Assembly: GCF_031082405.1 (NCBI RefSeq)
Contig: NZ_JAVHJU010000069.1
Span: 248,001 to 312,000, forward strand
DNA length: 64,000 nucleotides
From: Amycolatopsis sp. A133
GTDB taxonomy: Bacteria > Actinomycetota > Actinomycetes > Mycobacteriales > Pseudonocardiaceae
Direction: 5' to 3'
Shown: positions 7,101-15,644 of the stretch, in pieces
Numbering within the stretch: position 1 is the stretch's first letter
How the letters are laid out: each line of letters starts with the position of its first letter
The notes under the pieces: model-generated
Told to the model about the DNA's origin: nothing
Database searches by the model: none
Seen by the model: the letters and a program-made list of their open reading frames with translations, nothing else
Program-made: the position numbers and the translations under genes

Positions 7101-8459
7101 TCAGCGGTAACCCTGGGAGAGCGGGGTTGCGAAGCCGTCGGCGACCGTCGCCGCCAGTTCCAGCAGGGCCAGGCCGGTGTCGCCGGACAGGCGGTCCAGC
7201 TCGATTTCCGCGCCTTCCTCCAGGTGCGGGTCGAACGGCACCTTGCAGACCGCCCGGACCTTCGCGCCGAAGTGCGCCGACAGCTTGTCGAGGTCGACCG
7301 AGCCGCCCTTGGGCCGGACCGAGTTGATCACCGCGACCGAGCGTTTGACCAGCTCGCCGTAGCCGTGCGCCTCGAGCCAGTCCAGCGTCGCCGAGGCGCT
7401 GCGGGCGCCGTCGACCGAGCCGGACGAGACCACGACCAGCGCGTCGGCGACGTCCAGGACACCCTTCATCGCCGAGTGCATCAGGCCGGTCCCGCAGTCG
7501 GTGAGCACGATGTTGTAGAAGTGCTCCAGCAGGTTCACCGTGCGCCGGTAGTCGTCCTCGGAGAAGGCCTCCGACACGGCCGGGTCCTGCTCGCTGGCCA
7601 GGATCTCCAGCCGGCTGGAGCCCTGGGACGTGTACGACCGGACGTCGCTGTAGCGCGTGATGCGGGCGGCATCACGCAGCAGGTGGCGGACCGTCGCGGT
7701 GGTCTCCAGCGGGATCTTCTGCGACAACGTGCCGCGGTCCGGGTTGGCGTCCACCGCGACCACGCGGTCACCGCGCAGGGACGCGAACGTCGAGCCCAGC
7801 GTCGTGGTCACCGTGGTCTTGCCGACGCCGCCCTTGAGCGACAGCATCGCGATCTTGTAGCAACCGCGCAGCGGCTGGTTGACGCGGGCGATGAGCTCGC
7901 GGCGGCGGGTGTCCGCCGGGCTCTCCCCCGGGTTGACCAGCTTCCCGGTGCCGACGTAGACCGCCTTGCGCCAGCCCGACTGCGGGGGCCGCTTGACCTG
8001 CTTGACCAGGTGCGCGGTCGCCAGGTCGTGGCCGTGGCCCGGCTGCGGCGGCGCCGCGTGCCGGCCGCCCTGGGGCTGCGGCAGGCCGGACGGCTGCTGC
8101 TGCTGCGGGTACTGGGCGTGGGCCTGGTACTGCTGCGCTGGGTCGCCGTACTGCGGCTGCAGCGGCGGCAGGTTCTGGTCGTAGCCGTAGGGCACCTGGG
8201 GCGGCCCCGGCACGGCGGGATTGGCCACCTGGTGCGGCCCGGACACGGCCGGGTTCGGCACCTGGTGCGGGCCCGACACCGCCGGGTTGGGCGGCGGCGC
8301 CACCGCCTGCGTGGGCTGCACGTCGTACGCCCCCGACGTCTCCGGGTGCGGGTGTGAGTCCGTCCGGTCGTCGGTGAACAGGCCCGGCTGCGGTGCGGCA
8401 GCGGCCGGTTCAGCCTGTTCGGGGTGGCCTGGAGCCGATTCTTCGCTGGGTCCGGTCAC
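7101..8459 (-). CDS. MinD/ParA-family ATPase with long proline/glutamine-rich N-terminus (Rv0530/EspI-like)
   Basis: The 452-residue product has a disordered first 170 or so residues rich in Pro, Gln and Ala, with repeats of the type NPAVSGPHQV. A MinD/ParA ATPase domain follows: deviant Walker A KGGVGKTT near residue 207, a DANPDRGT switch region, and a VLTDCGTG Walker B area. Such proteins in actinobacteria resemble EspI and are often linked to type VII secretion, but here the gene sits beside the cytochrome c maturation genes, as Rv0530 does in M. tuberculosis. The cargo or partner is unknown. Confidence 0.85.
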   Translation of the reverse strand: MTGPSEESAPGHPEQAEPAAAAPQPGLFTDDRTDSHPHPETSGAYDVQPTQAVAPPPNPAVSGPHQVPNPAVSGPHQVANPAVPGPPQVPYGYDQNLPPLQPQYGDPAQQYQAHAQYPQQQQPSGLPQPQGGRHAAPPQPGHGHDLATAHLVKQVKRPPQSGWRKAVYVGTGKLVNPGESPADTRRRELIARVNQPLRGCYKIAMLSLKGGVGKTTVTTTLGSTFASLRGDRVVAVDANPDRGTLSQKIPLETTATVRHLLRDAARITRYSDVRSYTSQGSSRLEILASEQDPAVSEAFSEDDYRRTVNLLEHFYNIVLTDCGTGLMHSAMKGVLDVADALVVVSSGSVDGARSASATLDWLEAHGYGELVKRSVAVINSVRPKGGSVDLDKLSAHFGAKVRAVCKVPFDPHLEEGAEIELDRLSGDTGLALLELAATVADGFATPLSQGYR

Positions 8460-8534
8460 CGGTGAAAACCTCCACGCGCTCCGCCTGACACTCCGCCCCC
8501 GGTGTCGACGGTAGTCGGCGGACGCGCGGGACGC

Positions 8535-9503
8535 TCAGCCCACCCCGGCGTAGGAGTGCAGGCCCGCGGTGACCAGGTTCACGAAGAACAGGTTGAAGAT
8601 GATCGCGGCGAACCCGACGATGTTGATGGCCGCGGCCCGGGCTCCGCGCCAGCCCGCGGTCGCCCGCGAGTGCAGGTAGGCCGCGTAGACGACCCACGCG
8701 ATGAACGCGACGGTCTCCTTGGGGTCCCACCCCCAGAACCGGCCCCACGCCGACTCGGCCCAGACCGCGCCGCAGAGCACGCCGAAGGTGAACACCGGGA
8801 AGGCGAAGATGGTGGTCCGGTAGGCGATCCGGTCGAGGACGTCGGCCACGGGCAGCTTCGAGGCAAACCGGGCGAACTTCGTGTCGTCCTTGTCGTAGGC
8901 CGCGCGGAAGAGGTAGAGCACGCTCGCGACGCCGGGGACCAGGAAGACGCCGGAGCCGATGATGGCCGCCGAGACGTGGATGACCAGCCAGTACGACTGC
9001 AGCGCGGGCTGCACCGGCGCCGCGGTCGTGTACAGCATCGTGCCGTTGACGAACATCAGGATGACGACGGGCAGCAGCAGGAAGCCGGTGAGGTGCCGGA
9101 CCGGGAACTTCCACATCACGACGATCCAGGTGACCACCGTGATGAAGGTGACCGCCATGCCGTACTCGTACATGTTGCCCCACGGCGCGCGGTGCACGGC
9201 GAGCCCGCGCAGCACGATCGCCGACAGCTGCAGCAGCGCGCCGAGCACGAGCAGTGACGCGCCCATCCGGCCGATCCGCTCGGGGCGGCCGACCTCGCGC
9301 GGCGCGGCCGGGAGCTCCTCGACCGGCGGCCCGCCGGCCCCGACGAGCTCGCGGGACCGCCGCTGGGCGCGTTCCATGGCGAGCCGGCCCTTCGCGCCGA
9401 AGCCCTGCTCGATCAGGGTGAACATCAGCGCGACGACGTAGATCGCCGCGGCGGTCGTGTACAGCCAGTCGCTGTAGGTCGACAGCGTCTCGTTGATCGG
9501 CAT
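8535..9503 (-). CDS. ccsB: CcsB/ResC, System II cytochrome c synthetase subunit
   Basis: A 322-residue multi-spanning membrane protein carrying the heme-handling WWD motif (WGRFWGWDPKETVAFIAW, about 245-262) with flanking His residues. It works with ResB to deliver heme across the membrane and ligate it to apocytochrome c. The name varies: CcsA in plants and M. tuberculosis, CcsB or ResC in bacteria. It is the last gene of the ccdA-resB-ccsB operon, 3 nt after the resB stop. Start ATG 9503. Confidence 0.92.
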   Translation of the reverse strand: MPINETLSTYSDWLYTTAAAIYVVALMFTLIEQGFGAKGRLAMERAQRRSRELVGAGGPPVEELPAAPREVGRPERIGRMGASLLVLGALLQLSAIVLRGLAVHRAPWGNMYEYGMAVTFITVVTWIVVMWKFPVRHLTGFLLLPVVILMFVNGTMLYTTAAPVQPALQSYWLVIHVSAAIIGSGVFLVPGVASVLYLFRAAYDKDDTKFARFASKLPVADVLDRIAYRTTIFAFPVFTFGVLCGAVWAESAWGRFWGWDPKETVAFIAWVVYAAYLHSRATAGWRGARAAAINIVGFAAIIFNLFFVNLVTAGLHSYAGVG

Positions 9504-9506
9504 GCC

Positions 9507-11102
9507 TCAGCCCTTCTGCCCACTGATCAGGCGTTCGCTGATCCGGTGGAACTCTTCGCCGTACCCGGCCTGGTCGGTGCGGGCCAGCCCGGCGACCTCG
9601 ATCACGGTACCCGGGTCGTCCGCGGTCCCCGGTTTCACCCGCACCCACAGCCGGCGGCGCTTGACCAGCAAGGACGCGCCGAGGCCGACGAACATCGCGA
9701 TGGCAAAACCGAGCACGAACCCCTGGGTGGGGTCGTGGGAAACCTGGAGCGAGACCCACTGGCCGACGCCGTCGAAGCGGATCTTCGTCCCGTCGTCGAG
9801 CTTGATCTCCTGGCCGGCCTTCAGGTTTTCACGGGCGACCTTCTTCAGCCTGCCGTCGTCGACGAGCGACTGGTCGACTTCGAAGACCGACTGGCCGCGC
9901 CCGGCGTCCAGGCCGAGGTCGCCGCGCAGGATGTCGACGGCGACGGCGGGGTCATTCGCTTCGGGCGCCGACGACGTCAGGACGTTGCCGTGCAGGAACG
10001 CCGTCGGGGCGAACAGGCCGGTGATGGCCAGCTGGCGGGTCCGCCGCTGCACCTCGTCGGTGATGCCGGGCTGGTCGAACTTCGTCGCGCCCTCGGCGAG
10101 CATCGTGGTCGGGTCGACCGTGCGCCACTGGGTGTTCTGGGTGCGCTGCGAGCCGTCCGGGAAGGTGACCGTGAACTTCGGCGAGTAGCCGTGGCCGAGC
10201 AGGTAGACGCGGTCGCCCGCGGTGCGCAGCGGCGAGTTGACCTCGAGGCCGTACGGGCGCCAGGTGCCGGTCTCGAGGTCCGGGCCGGACTGGTACTCGA
10301 TGTTCGAGTGGTAGTAGTCGGGCTGGCCGGACTCGGTGTAGCGCGCGGTGAAGTCGTTGACCTTCACGCAGAACGGGTCGAGGTCGGTGCCGTCGACGCG
10401 CAGGCCCGCGTTGAAGGAGTCGTAGTTGTAGATGCCGGCGTTGCAGAAGCTGTCGCCGTCGGCCTGGACGATGACCTGGCCCTCGTAGCCGTAGAGCTTG
10501 CCGAGGGCGAAGAAGACGATCAGGCCGAGCATGCTGAAGTGGAAGATCAGGTTGCCGGTCTCGCGCAGGAACCCGCGTTCGGCGGAGATCGTGCGAACGC
10601 CGCCGGCTTCCTCGCGTTCGACCCGCCGCCAGCCGGAGAGCTGCTTGTGGACGGCCGCGATCTCGGCGGCGACGTCGGGCTTGCCGCGGCCGAGCCGGTG
10701 GTGCGGCATCCGGGCCAGGTTGCGCGGGGTGAGCACCGGCTTGGCGCGCATCGCCTTGACGTACTCGAAGCTGCGCGGGGTCAGGCAGCCCACGAGGGAG
10801 ACCATCAGCAGCAGGTAGATCGCCGAAAACCAGATGCTGGAGTAGACGTCGTAGAACTCGAGCTTGTCGAGCAGCGTCCCCCACCAGCCGTGGGCGGCGA
10901 TGTACTCGTCGACCTTGGGGGCGTTGAGCTTGCGCTGCGGCAGGAGCGCGCCCGGCAGGGCGGCCAGCGCGAGGAGGAACAGCAGGACCAGCGCGGTGCG
11001 CATGGACGTCAAGCCGCGCCAGGTGTTGCGCAGGAAGGCGAAGGTGCGCTTGGCGGGGGTGGGGCCCTGTGGCGCCACCGGGGGCGCCTCCGTGGTCGTC
11101 AC
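9507..11102 (-). CDS. resB: ResB, System II cytochrome c synthetase subunit
   Basis: ResB-family protein of 531 residues. N-terminal helices lie around 28-50 and 75-100, a third around 190-210 (ETGNLIFHFSMLGLIVFF), then a large extracytoplasmic domain, and a last helix near 470-490 before a basic tail. With CcsB it forms the heme-export and ligation complex. GTG 11102 overlaps the ccdA stop by 4 nt, indicating coupling; the open frame extends further upstream only because it runs antisense-free through ccdA. Gene order ccdA-resB-ccsB matches Rv0527-Rv0529. Confidence 0.92.
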   Translation of the reverse strand: MTTTEAPPVAPQGPTPAKRTFAFLRNTWRGLTSMRTALVLLFLLALAALPGALLPQRKLNAPKVDEYIAAHGWWGTLLDKLEFYDVYSSIWFSAIYLLLMVSLVGCLTPRSFEYVKAMRAKPVLTPRNLARMPHHRLGRGKPDVAAEIAAVHKQLSGWRRVEREEAGGVRTISAERGFLRETGNLIFHFSMLGLIVFFALGKLYGYEGQVIVQADGDSFCNAGIYNYDSFNAGLRVDGTDLDPFCVKVNDFTARYTESGQPDYYHSNIEYQSGPDLETGTWRPYGLEVNSPLRTAGDRVYLLGHGYSPKFTVTFPDGSQRTQNTQWRTVDPTTMLAEGATKFDQPGITDEVQRRTRQLAITGLFAPTAFLHGNVLTSSAPEANDPAVAVDILRGDLGLDAGRGQSVFEVDQSLVDDGRLKKVARENLKAGQEIKLDDGTKIRFDGVGQWVSLQVSHDPTQGFVLGFAIAMFVGLGASLLVKRRRLWVRVKPGTADDPGTVIEVAGLARTDQAGYGEEFHRISERLISGQKG

Positions 11103-11872
11103 AGCGGCAGCCTCAGGTCGACGGCGAGTTCGTTGCGGAGCCAGCCCATCAGATCCCCCCAGACGCCGGTGACCAGCAGGACGCCGACGATCAGCAGCAG
11201 CACGCCACCGAAGATCTGCACCTGGCGGCCGTGCCGGCGCACCCAGTCGGTGGCGCGCACGGCCCAGCGGGCGCCGAGCGCGATGAGCAGGAACGGCAGC
11301 CCGAGACCGAGGCAGTAGACGGCGATCAGCAGGTAGCCGCGGGCTTCGGCCCCGCCGGTGGCGCTGGCCAGGGTGGTGACGGCGGACAGCGTCGGGCCGA
11401 TGCACGGCGTCCAGCCGAGGCCGAAGATCGCCCCGAGCAGCGGGGCACCCCAGACGCCGCCGCGCGGGACGTGGTGCGAGCGCACCTCGCGCTGCAGGCC
11501 GGGGATCCAGCCGAGGAAGACGAAGGCCATGCCGATGGTGAGGACCCCGCCGATGCGCTGCAGGAGGTCCTGGTTGAGCGTGAGGGTCGCCGTCAGCCAG
11601 ACGAGGGTGCCCATCGTGGCGACGAAGACGACGGTGAACCCGAGCACGAACAGCAGCGCGGCCCCGACAACGGCCCACCGCCCCTGCTTGCGCTCTTCAT
11701 CGGCGCTGACGGCGGGAGCGTCGGCCCCGACGAGCGCGGCGAGGTAGGCGAGGTACCCCGGCACGAGCGGCACCACGCACGGCGAGGCGAAGGAGAGCGC
11801 CCCGGCCAGGAGCGCGACACCCGCGGCGAGCAGCAGCGGTCCGGAGATCGCCAGCTCGGTCACGGAGTTCAC
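11099..11872 (-). CDS. ccdA: CcdA, cytochrome c biogenesis thiol-reductant transporter
   Basis: A 257-residue DsbD-beta/CcdA-like protein with six hydrophobic helices. Each half carries the expected Cys: SFASPCVVPLVPGYLAYL (about C32) and GLGWTPCIGPTLS (about C155). It passes electrons from cytosolic thioredoxin across the membrane to extracytoplasmic thioredoxin-like proteins, keeping apocytochrome CXXCH cysteines reduced. The likely partner is the TlpA-like lipoprotein encoded just upstream. A 200-bp palindrome-containing gap and a secreted-protein gene separate the two. Confidence 0.92.
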   Translation of the reverse strand: MNSVTELAISGPLLLAAGVALLAGALSFASPCVVPLVPGYLAYLAALVGADAPAVSADEERKQGRWAVVGAALLFVLGFTVVFVATMGTLVWLTATLTLNQDLLQRIGGVLTIGMAFVFLGWIPGLQREVRSHHVPRGGVWGAPLLGAIFGLGWTPCIGPTLSAVTTLASATGGAEARGYLLIAVYCLGLGLPFLLIALGARWAVRATDWVRRHGRQVQIFGGVLLLIVGVLLVTGVWGDLMGWLRNELAVDLRLPL

Positions 11873-11967
11873 CCCCCTGAGGGTAGGGAGTGAGGTCCTG
11901 GTGAGAACGCCGGGGCCGCCTCAGAGGACCTCCGTCACAGCAGTTCAGGACCTAAGTCCCGAGTCCG

Positions 11968-12062
11968 CCCAAGCGCCCCAATGTGGCTTTCGGTGCGTTG
12001 AACGCACCGAACGCCACATTGGGTGCGTTGAACGCAACCAACGCCACATTGGGGCGCTTGGG
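11968..12062 (+). repeat. nested palindromic element between ccdA and a secreted-protein gene
   Basis: Outer arms 11968-11987 and 12043-12062 are exact 20-bp reverse complements. Inside is a second hairpin (TTCGGTGCG at 11989-11997 with CGCACCGAA at 12003-12011) and another copy of the GCCACATTGG core. The element lies just after the stop of the minus-strand secreted gene and could terminate it. A related sequence with AGCGCCCAA and TTGGGGCGCT occurs at 59992-60015. Confidence 0.7.
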
Positions 12063-12071
12063 CCCGGTCGA

Positions 12072-12443
12072 TCAGAAGTGGAGTTCGCCGCCGCTCGCGA
12101 ACACGCCGTTCACGCTGGGGCCGTAGTTGCCGTACTCCCCCGTGTTGAGCTCCGACTGGCCGTTGCTGGTGACCGTCTCGTAGGTCGTGTACGGGTAGCA
12201 GCAGCTGCCGATGGACAGCTTGTCGCCGTACCGCGCGCCGGACAGGTTCGCGTGCACCTGGTTGTTGGCGGTGTTCAGCCACAGGCGGAGCGCGCGGCCG
12301 TAGCCGGTCCGCTCCTTGAGCAGCGTGAACCCCTGGACGGTGACCGGCGCGGACGCCGAGGTCGTGGCGGCCGACGCCGGCACCGCCACGGTCGTGGTCG
12401 CGGCGGCGGCGATCAGCGCGACGGCCGCGATCTTCTTCAGCAT
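12072..12443 (-). CDS. secreted protein of unknown function, 123 residues
   Basis: ATG 12443 is supported by a strong AAGGGGAGA Shine-Dalgarno. A classical signal peptide covers residues 1-26 (MLKKIAAVALIAAAATTTVAVPASA). The mature part of about 97 residues has an adjacent Cys pair (GSCCYPYTTYET) and a Gly/Asn-rich C-terminus ending GGELHF. I recognise no domain. It interrupts the otherwise conserved tlpA-ccdA order, so it looks like a lineage-specific insertion. A nested palindrome follows its stop. Confidence 0.72.
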   Translation of the reverse strand: MLKKIAAVALIAAAATTTVAVPASAATTSASAPVTVQGFTLLKERTGYGRALRLWLNTANNQVHANLSGARYGDKLSIGSCCYPYTTYETVTSNGQSELNTGEYGNYGPSVNGVFASGGELHF

Positions 12444-12530
12444 GAATTCTCCCCTTGGTCGAGCAAAACGATCATGGGGAACATAACCCAGCGCCCTCGC
12501 GAACCGGTTAAAAACCGGCAAAAGCCCCGA

Positions 12531-13094
12531 TCAGGCCTCCGCGTCCAGCCGCTGCGTGACCGGGAGCAGGTCCTGGGCCAGCACCTGCCGGAGGAACACC
12601 GCCGCCACGCGGTGCTGCTTGTCCAGCACGATCGTCGACGGGATGATGTTGCGCGGGTAGCCGCTCAGCTTGAGCAGCACCCGGCCGTCCGGGTCGTAGA
12701 TCGACGGGTACGTCAGCTTCCGGTCCCGCACGAAGTCCTGCGCCACCTCCCGCGCCGGGTCGCGGACGTCGATGCCCACCACCTGGACGCCCCGCTTGGC
12801 CAGCGCCTCCATCTCCGGCGCCTCCGTGCGGCACGGGCCGCACCACTGGCCCCACAGGTTCAGCACGACGACCTTGCCGGGGAAGTCCGCCAGCGACAGC
12901 TGCTTGCCCTCGTTCATGAGGTCGTCGCCGGCGAGGACCGGGGCCGTCTGGCGCTCGGCGACGTCGTAGGCGATGTCGACCTGGCCGCCCGGGGAGACGA
13001 AGCTGAAGCTGCTCCCCTGGACCACCGCGTCCTTGCCCGCGCTGCACCCGGCCAGTGCCAGCGCCGCGACCGTCGCGACCAGCAGCCGCTTCAC
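12531..13094 (-). CDS. TlpA/ResA-like thioredoxin-fold lipoprotein
   Basis: A 187-residue lipoprotein. GTG 13094 begins a signal with lipobox LALAGC (lipidated Cys about 17), then a thioredoxin domain with active site WGQWCGPC near residues 80-87 and a cis-Pro region RNIIPST. It probably reduces apocytochrome c thiols outside the membrane using electrons from CcdA. The start overlaps the upstream phosphatase stop by 4 nt (13091-13094), so it belongs to the hemL-phosphatase-tlpA run. The order matches Rv0524-Rv0526. Confidence 0.9.
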   Translation of the reverse strand: MKRLLVATVAALALAGCSAGKDAVVQGSSFSFVSPGGQVDIAYDVAERQTAPVLAGDDLMNEGKQLSLADFPGKVVVLNLWGQWCGPCRTEAPEMEALAKRGVQVVGIDVRDPAREVAQDFVRDRKLTYPSIYDPDGRVLLKLSGYPRNIIPSTIVLDKQHRVAAVFLRQVLAQDLLPVTQRLDAEA

Positions 13095-13717
13095 GCCCCG
13101 GTCACCTTCGGGTCGGTCGTACCCGCCGGCTCGCTGTAGACGATCTCGCGCAGCTCGTCGCCGTCGAACACCAGCGACGTCAGCGAAGCCAGCGAGCACT
13201 GGCGGCGCCGCGGGTCGTGCCACAGGCGCTTGCCCTCGAGGAAGCGCCGCAGCGTCCAGATCGGCAGCTGGTGCGACACGCAGAGAGCTTCGTGCCCGGC
13301 CGCGGCCTCGCGCGCCCGGTGGACCGCGCCGAGCATCCGGTGGGCGATTTCGAGGTACGGCTCGCCCCACGACGGCTTGAACGGGTTCACCAGCTTCGGC
13401 CAGTGCCGCGGCTCCCGCAGCGCGCCGTCGCCGACCGCCACGTGCAGGCCTTCGAACTGGTTGCCGGCCTCGATCAGGCCCCCGTCGGTGGTGATGTCGA
13501 GCCGGTGGGCGGCGGCGATCGGGGCCGCCGTCTCCTGCGCCCGCTGAAGCGGCGAAGCGACGACGTGCACGAGGTCGTGCCCCGCGACGGCTTCGGCGAC
13601 CGTGAGCGCCTGACGCTGCCCGCGCTCGGAGAGCCGGTAGCCCTCCAGGCGGCCGTAGAGGATCTTCTCGGGGTTGTGCACTTCGCCGTGCCGCAGCATG
13701 TGGACGACGGTGGTCAC
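13091..13717 (-). CDS. histidine phosphatase (phosphoglycerate mutase-like) family protein
   Basis: A 208-residue branch-1 histidine phosphatase fold: catalytic RHG in HMLRHGEVHN (about 7-16), SPLQRAQETA near 55-64, and the second His in CVSHQLP. The substrate is unknown; the family covers sugar-phosphate and small-molecule phosphatases and is separate from GpmA at 51.5 kb. GTG 13717 overlaps the hemL stop (13714-13717). Position between hemL and the thioredoxin gene is conserved with Rv0525, suggesting a link to heme or cytochrome c supply that is not yet explained. Confidence 0.85.
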   Translation of the reverse strand: MTTVVHMLRHGEVHNPEKILYGRLEGYRLSERGQRQALTVAEAVAGHDLVHVVASPLQRAQETAAPIAAAHRLDITTDGGLIEAGNQFEGLHVAVGDGALREPRHWPKLVNPFKPSWGEPYLEIAHRMLGAVHRAREAAAGHEALCVSHQLPIWTLRRFLEGKRLWHDPRRRQCSLASLTSLVFDGDELREIVYSEPAGTTDPKVTGA

Positions 13718-15033
13718 TGGACGGCTCCGGCCGCCGCGCGCGCCGCCGCGGGCAGCGCCGCTTCGATCACCGAGAACGCTTCGTCGTCCATGGCCGCGTT
13801 GACGAACCAGGCCTCGTACGCGCTCGGGGGCGCGTAGACGCCTCCGTCGAGCAACGCGTGGAAGAACGGCGGGAAGCGCCACGTTTCGGACGCCTGCGCG
13901 CCGGCGTAGTCGCGGACCGGCGTTTCCCCGAAGAACACGCTCACCAGGTTGCCCGCGTACTGGACGTTGTGCGCGACCCCCGCTTCGCTCAAAGCGGCGT
14001 GGAAGAGGTTGCCGAGGCGCTTCGCGTTGGCGTCGAGAGCTGCGTACACGGCGTAGTCGGCCGCCCGCAGCGTCGCGAGGCCCGCCGCCACCGCGACGGG
14101 GTTCCCGGAGAGCGTCCCGGCCTGGTAGACCGGCCCGCCCGGGGCGAGCTTGGCCATCACGTCGGCGCGGCCGCCGAAGGCCGCCGCCGGCAGGCCGCCG
14201 GACATCACCTTGCCGAACGTGTAGAGGTCGCCGGCGACGCCTTCGAGGCCGAACCAGCCCGCGTGCGAGACGCGGAACCCGGTCATCACCTCGTCCATGA
14301 TCAGCAGCGCGCCGTGCTCGTGGGCGATCTCACGCAGCCCCGCGTTGAAGCCGTCGGCCGGGGCGACCGCGCCCATGTTGCCCGCCGCGGCCTCGGTGAT
14401 CACCGCGGCGATCTCCCCCGGGTTGTCCACAAAGGATTTCCGGACGGCGTCGAGGTCGTTGTAGGGCAGCACCAGCGTGTCCGCGGCCTGGGCCCCGGTG
14501 ACGCCCGGCGACGTCGGCAGCCCGAGCGTCGCGACGCCGGAGCCGGCCTCGGCGAGCAGCGCGTCGACGTGACCGTGGTAACACCCGGCGAACTTCACGA
14601 TCTTCGACCGGCCGGTGAACCCCCTGGCCAGCCGGATCGCGCTCATGGTGGCCTCGGTGCCCGAGTTGACCAGCCGGACCCGCTCGACCGGCGCGACCCG
14701 GCCGATGATCTCCTCGGCCAGCTCGACCTCGCCGATGGTCGGTGTGCCGAACGAGAGCCCCGACGTCGCCGCCGAGCGCGCCGCCTCGACGACCGCCGGG
14801 TGCGCGTGCCCCAGGATCATCGGGCCCCAGGAGGACACCAGGTCGACGTAGCGGTTGCCGTCGGCGTCCCACAGGTGCGGGCCCTCGCCGCGGACCATGA
14901 ACCGCGGGGTGCCGCCGACCGAGTTGAACGCGCGCACCGGCGAGTTCACCCCGCCCGGGATGGCCGTCTTCGCGCGGTCGAACCATGCCTTGGACTGCTC
15001 GGTTCCAGTGCTCACGGGTTCAGTGAACCTCAT
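13714..15033 (-). CDS. hemL: HemL, glutamate-1-semialdehyde 2,1-aminomutase
   Basis: Class-III PLP aminotransferase converting glutamate-1-semialdehyde to 5-aminolevulinate, the second step of the C5 heme pathway (HemA at 26-27 kb makes its substrate). Motifs are IPGGVNSPVRAF (about 29-40), SGTEATMSAIRLARG near 125, and TFGKVMSGGLPAAAFGG holding the Schiff-base Lys (about 273). Length 439 aa is normal. Start may be ATG 15033 (MRFTEP) or GTG 15015 (VSTGTEQ). It heads the reverse-strand run into the cytochrome c genes and is divergent from tspO. Confidence 0.94.
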   Translation of the reverse strand: MRFTEPVSTGTEQSKAWFDRAKTAIPGGVNSPVRAFNSVGGTPRFMVRGEGPHLWDADGNRYVDLVSSWGPMILGHAHPAVVEAARSAATSGLSFGTPTIGEVELAEEIIGRVAPVERVRLVNSGTEATMSAIRLARGFTGRSKIVKFAGCYHGHVDALLAEAGSGVATLGLPTSPGVTGAQAADTLVLPYNDLDAVRKSFVDNPGEIAAVITEAAAGNMGAVAPADGFNAGLREIAHEHGALLIMDEVMTGFRVSHAGWFGLEGVAGDLYTFGKVMSGGLPAAAFGGRADVMAKLAPGGPVYQAGTLSGNPVAVAAGLATLRAADYAVYAALDANAKRLGNLFHAALSEAGVAHNVQYAGNLVSVFFGETPVRDYAGAQASETWRFPPFFHALLDGGVYAPPSAYEAWFVNAAMDDEAFSVIEAALPAAARAAAGAVQ

Positions 15034-15113
15034 TCAGCCGTCGGCCGGCGCGACAGGTCACCGTAGGCGGGCCGGTCGCTACCCGTAGCGCCGGCCTAAC
15101 CAGAATGAGGTTC
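15025..15113. promoter_or_regulatory. 10-bp inverted repeat across the hemL/tspO divergent promoter
   Basis: GAACCTCATT at 15025-15034 and its exact complement AATGAGGTTC at 15104-15113 flank the 70-bp divergent control region. The left arm covers the hemL ATG and the right arm sits at the expected -35 zone of a TAGGAT (15131-15136) -10 for tspO. A shared operator or structured leader is possible; chance is not excluded. Confidence 0.4.
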
Positions 15114-15167
15114 AGTCTCCCAAACCCGCCTAGGATGGCGGTCAGCCGCCCGGGAGGGGAGCAGCCG

Positions 15168-15644
15168 GTGACCGAACGCGTCCCGCACCGCAACCAGTGG
15201 CTCATGCTGGCCGGCTTCCTCGGCGTCGTCGCCGTGGTGGCCGTGGTCGGCGGCCTGGCCGCGACGTCGGCGAGAGACGTCTACGCGCGGCTCGAGCAGC
15301 CGCCGTGGGCGCCGCCCGCCTCCCTGTTCGGTCCGGTGTGGACGGTGCTGTACATCACCATCGCGGTGTCCGGCTGGCTGTACTGGCGGACCGACGGCGA
15401 GACGCGCGGGTTCGCCGCGTACGGCATCGGCCTGCTGTCCAACCTGCTCTGGACGCCCTTGTTCTTCGAAAGCGGCGCGGCCCGGGTCGCGCTGGCCGAC
15501 ATCGTGCTGCTGGACGTCGTCGTGGTGGTGACGATCGTCCTGTTCGCCCGCCGGTCGAAGCTCGCCGCCGCGCTCCAGGTGCCCTACCTCGCCTGGATCC
15601 TCTACGCGACGGCGCTCAACACCGCGATCATCGTCCTGAACTAG
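15168..15644 (+). CDS. tspO: TspO/MBR-family tryptophan-rich sensory protein
   Basis: A 158-residue membrane protein with five helices and family motifs: LEQPPWAPPASLFGPVWTVLY (about 40-60), SGWLYWR, and LLSNLLWTPLFF. TspO proteins bind tetrapyrroles and are linked to porphyrin efflux or degradation and oxidative stress. It is divergent from hemL, which fits a tetrapyrrole role. GTG 15168 is chosen because GGAGGGG lies 8 nt upstream; the frame is also open to an ATG at 15105. The stop overlaps the convergent DUF5666 gene end by 4 nt. Confidence 0.9.
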   Translation: MTERVPHRNQWLMLAGFLGVVAVVAVVGGLAATSARDVYARLEQPPWAPPASLFGPVWTVLYITIAVSGWLYWRTDGETRGFAAYGIGLLSNLLWTPLFFESGAARVALADIVLLDVVVVVTIVLFARRSKLAAALQVPYLAWILYATALNTAIIVLN

